From assembly GCA_937967705.1 (NCBI GenBank), contig CALCJG010000171.1:1-7308 (forward strand): a DNA stretch of 7,308 bases, given 5' to 3'. The notes beneath the pieces were generated by a model, which was not told the origin of the DNA, ran no database searches, and saw only the letters and a list, made by a program, of their open reading frames with translations. The DNA is from an uncultured Spirochaetia bacterium. Lineage in GTDB: Bacteria; Spirochaetota; UBA4802; JAGODF01. The translations under genes and the position numbers were made by a program. Every line of letters starts with the position of its first letter. Positions within the stretch are counted from its first letter, which is position 1. This document shows positions 5,866-7,308 of this stretch, piece after piece.

Positions 5866-5899
5866 TTCTGCCGGGCCGGTTGCTGCGAACCGCCGCTCC

Positions 5900-7261
5900 T
5901 TAAAGCGGGTTGTAGCCGGCTTTATTGCGGGGTCTTGGCCTGTAACCCTCCTTGAGGGATTCGCCGATGTAAACGATCCCCAGAAACTGCTCCCGGTCCC
6001 TCTCAACCATCTCAACGGCGTGCTTCAGGTCGGTCCTCACGAGCCTGGCGCTTCGGGAGTATCCGGCGCGGTAGGCCACGATTACGGGAACCTCCTCCCG
6101 GAAATGCCGCCTCAGCAGGGGCATCAGTTTTTTCAAACTCTTGAGTCCCACGAAGATGGCCAGCGTATCACCGTTGCGCGCCACTCCTTTTACCAGGTCC
6201 TCGTTGGCGCTCAGGCCGTCCGGCACGGTAATGACCACCGATCCGTTGATCGCCAGGTTCTTCCCGATCAGGGCGTTGGCCGCGTTGAAGGCGCTGATCC
6301 CCGGGACCACCTCTATCTCCCCCGGCAAGAAATGTTCATAGAGCCAGTAGGTCCAGCTCCCGTAGATGGTGGGGTCGCCGTAATCCAGAAAGGCCACGGT
6401 TTTGCCTCTTTTCAAGCAATCCCGGATGGTACGGATGTTGCTTTCCCTTAGATCCGCAACCTTTTTCCGGCACTCCTCCATCGACAGGGCCGGGTGCTTC
6501 ATGTGGTAATAATGGACCATATTCAGAAGGGGATCGTAGAGGACCGGTTTCCCGCCCATGTAGGGGGCAAAACGCTTTCTGATGTCATCGGGGCAGATGA
6601 AGGCGTCGGCGTTCCCCATGGCGGAAAGGGCCTGGAGGGAGATGAGCGCCGTGTCGCCGCTTCCCACGCCGATGATCCTGAGGCGGGCCTTTCCCGGAGA
6701 GGGATGCACCTCGATCCGCTCCACCGCCTTCACCCAGCGGTCGGCGGAAAGGTCCCCCGGCAGAACCAGACAGAACCGTCCCCCGGTTTTGGGAGGCCCG
6801 CCCTCAATCCTGTCGGCCAGAAGGATTTCCCTGCCCCGCGCCGTGAGAACCAGTTCGCCATAGCTGATCAGAGATCGGTAGCCGTCTGGGGAGGTGATGA
6901 GGAGGAGATCGCCAAATCCCGGGGCGATCCCGTGCCTCTTCAGCACATCGGACAACGGCACGCCTTCATATCTCCAGGAACCGTGGTATCCCTTACCGTC
7001 GCCCACCTGCCGGACCAGGGCCTCCCGGCGGGGCAGGCCCTCCAGGGATTTGACCATCACCCTGCGCTCTCCCGGCCCCCGGAGGAGCAGTTCCGGCGAG
7101 GCGACGCCCTTCAGCTTTTTCCGCACCGGCAGGGGGAAGGGATCGGTCACCTCTATGGAGATGATGTCCTCCAGGGAGCGGTCGTCGTAGAGGTCTCCGG
7201 ACATCACCAGCCGGGGAAAATCGATTTTTCGTTTCAGGGGCGTTTCCCACTTTTTGTAAGA
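5900..7261 (-). CDS. SUOX-fold repeat fused to a CobM/CbiF-like tetrapyrrole methylase, 5' end missing
   Basis: 453 genomic codons are visible; the start is lost because genomic sequence ends at 7261. Residues about 12-38 (FPRLVMSGDLYDDRSLEDII) look like the C-terminal tail of one SUOX-fold repeat. Residues 66-185 form a full repeat: GDGKGYHG (88-94), YEGVPLSDVL (98-107), SPDGYRSL (124-131) and LVLPGDLSADRWVKAVERIE (165-184). Residues 194-437 are a tetrapyrrole methylase of normal size: GVGSGD (198-203), GDPTIYGS (295-302), VVPGISAF (318-325), DTLAIFVG (365-372) and VPVIVAYRAG (391-400). The last two are most like precorrin-4 C11-methyltransferase (CobM/CbiF). These enzymes use S-adenosylmethionine in the cytoplasm. 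No Mo-ligating Cys is seen in the complete repeat. The gene converges on the fragment at 5704-5865. The substrate is unknown; the fusion argues for a tetrapyrrole-like ligand rather than routine cobalamin synthesis, which is inference. Confidence 0.85.
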   Translation of the reverse strand, partial: SYKKWETPLKRKIDFPRLVMSGDLYDDRSLEDIISIEVTDPFPLPVRKKLKGVASPELLLRGPGERRVMVKSLEGLPRREALVRQVGDGKGYHGSWRYEGVPLSDVLKRHGIAPGFGDLLLITSPDGYRSLISYGELVLTARGREILLADRIEGGPPKTGGRFCLVLPGDLSADRWVKAVERIEVHPSPGKARLRIIGVGSGDTALISLQALSAMGNADAFICPDDIRKRFAPYMGGKPVLYDPLLNMVHYYHMKHPALSMEECRKKVADLRESNIRTIRDCLKRGKTVAFLDYGDPTIYGSWTYWLYEHFLPGEIEVVPGISAFNAANALIGKNLAINGSVVITVPDGLSANEDLVKGVARNGDTLAIFVGLKSLKKLMPLLRRHFREEVPVIVAYRAGYSRSARLVRTDLKHAVEMVERDREQFLGIVYIGESLKEGYRPRPRNKAGYNPL

Positions 7262-7308
7262 AGATCGGAAGAGCACACGTCTGAACTCCAGTCACGAGTG
7301 GATATCTC
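7262..7308 (+). other. Illumina TruSeq adapter and index (sequencing artefact)
   Basis: 7262-7295 is the 34-nt TruSeq read-1 3' adapter, beginning AGATCGGAAGAGC and ending CCAGTCAC. 7296-7303 is GAGTGGAT, which fits TruSeq index 23, and 7304-7308 is ATCTC, the start of the following adapter segment. None of it is genomic. Translated on the minus strand it yields the false starts MLFRS and TGVQTCALPIF, both familiar adapter-derived peptides. Confidence 0.98.

Noticed and set aside
6020..6451. Plus-strand frame opposite the methylase domain
   Set aside because: The minus strand reads through intact GDPTIYGS and VVPGISAF motifs, so the opposite frame is not a gene.
7262..7295. Apparent coding start at 7276
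   Set aside because: It lies in adapter sequence, so the true start is beyond the contig end.

Overview
This window looks like the end of a draft or metagenomic contig from a Gram-negative bacterium. The Gram-negative call rests on a TonB-dependent outer-membrane receptor with a signal peptide. System II (Ccs-type) heme-handling proteins, a molbindin, and sampled GC near 58-60 % in most genes would fit a Desulfobacterota/Geobacter-like lineage, but that assignment is inference. The last 47 bases (7262-7308) are Illumina TruSeq adapter plus index, not genome, so real sequence ends at 7261 and the last gene is cut there.

Layout. Reading leftwards on the minus strand: (i) a protein with a sulfite-oxidase-like (SUOX-fold) N-terminal tail, one full SUOX-like repeat and a CobM/CbiF-like tetrapyrrole methylase (5900-7261, 5' end missing); (ii) a TonB-dependent receptor (2354-4759) closed by a strong intrinsic terminator (2273-2308); (iii) a membrane-anchored protein with two SUOX-like repeats (1063-2139); (iv) a divergent CcsA-like membrane protein (272-1021); (v) the first 90 residues of a ResB-like protein (1-270), its start 1 bp after the ccsA stop. 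On the plus strand, a molbindin gene, mop (5179-5388), is divergent from the receptor. It is followed by a 0.5 kb non-conserved-looking stretch holding two copies of a short repeat, a hairpin and a truncated membrane-protein fragment (5704-5865).

How the genes may work together. The two SUOX-repeat proteins resemble each other and flank the receptor. Neither shows the Mo-ligating Cys of true sulfite oxidase or YedY-type enzymes in the part that is visible. With a TonB receptor, a CobM-like methylase, and CcsA/ResB-like proteins that in known systems move heme across the inner membrane, the locus reads as a candidate uptake and processing system for a tetrapyrrole or other metal-cofactor ligand. 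The nearby molbindin would allow a molybdate/tungstate link. This system-level reading is inference. The domain calls are made by eye from motifs.

Regulation visible in sequence. The 419 bp receptor/mop intergenic region carries a plausible promoter in each direction, a perfect 12-bp palindrome overlapping the receptor -10, a hairpin between the promoters, and a GC-rich receptor leader that can form two mutually exclusive hairpins.
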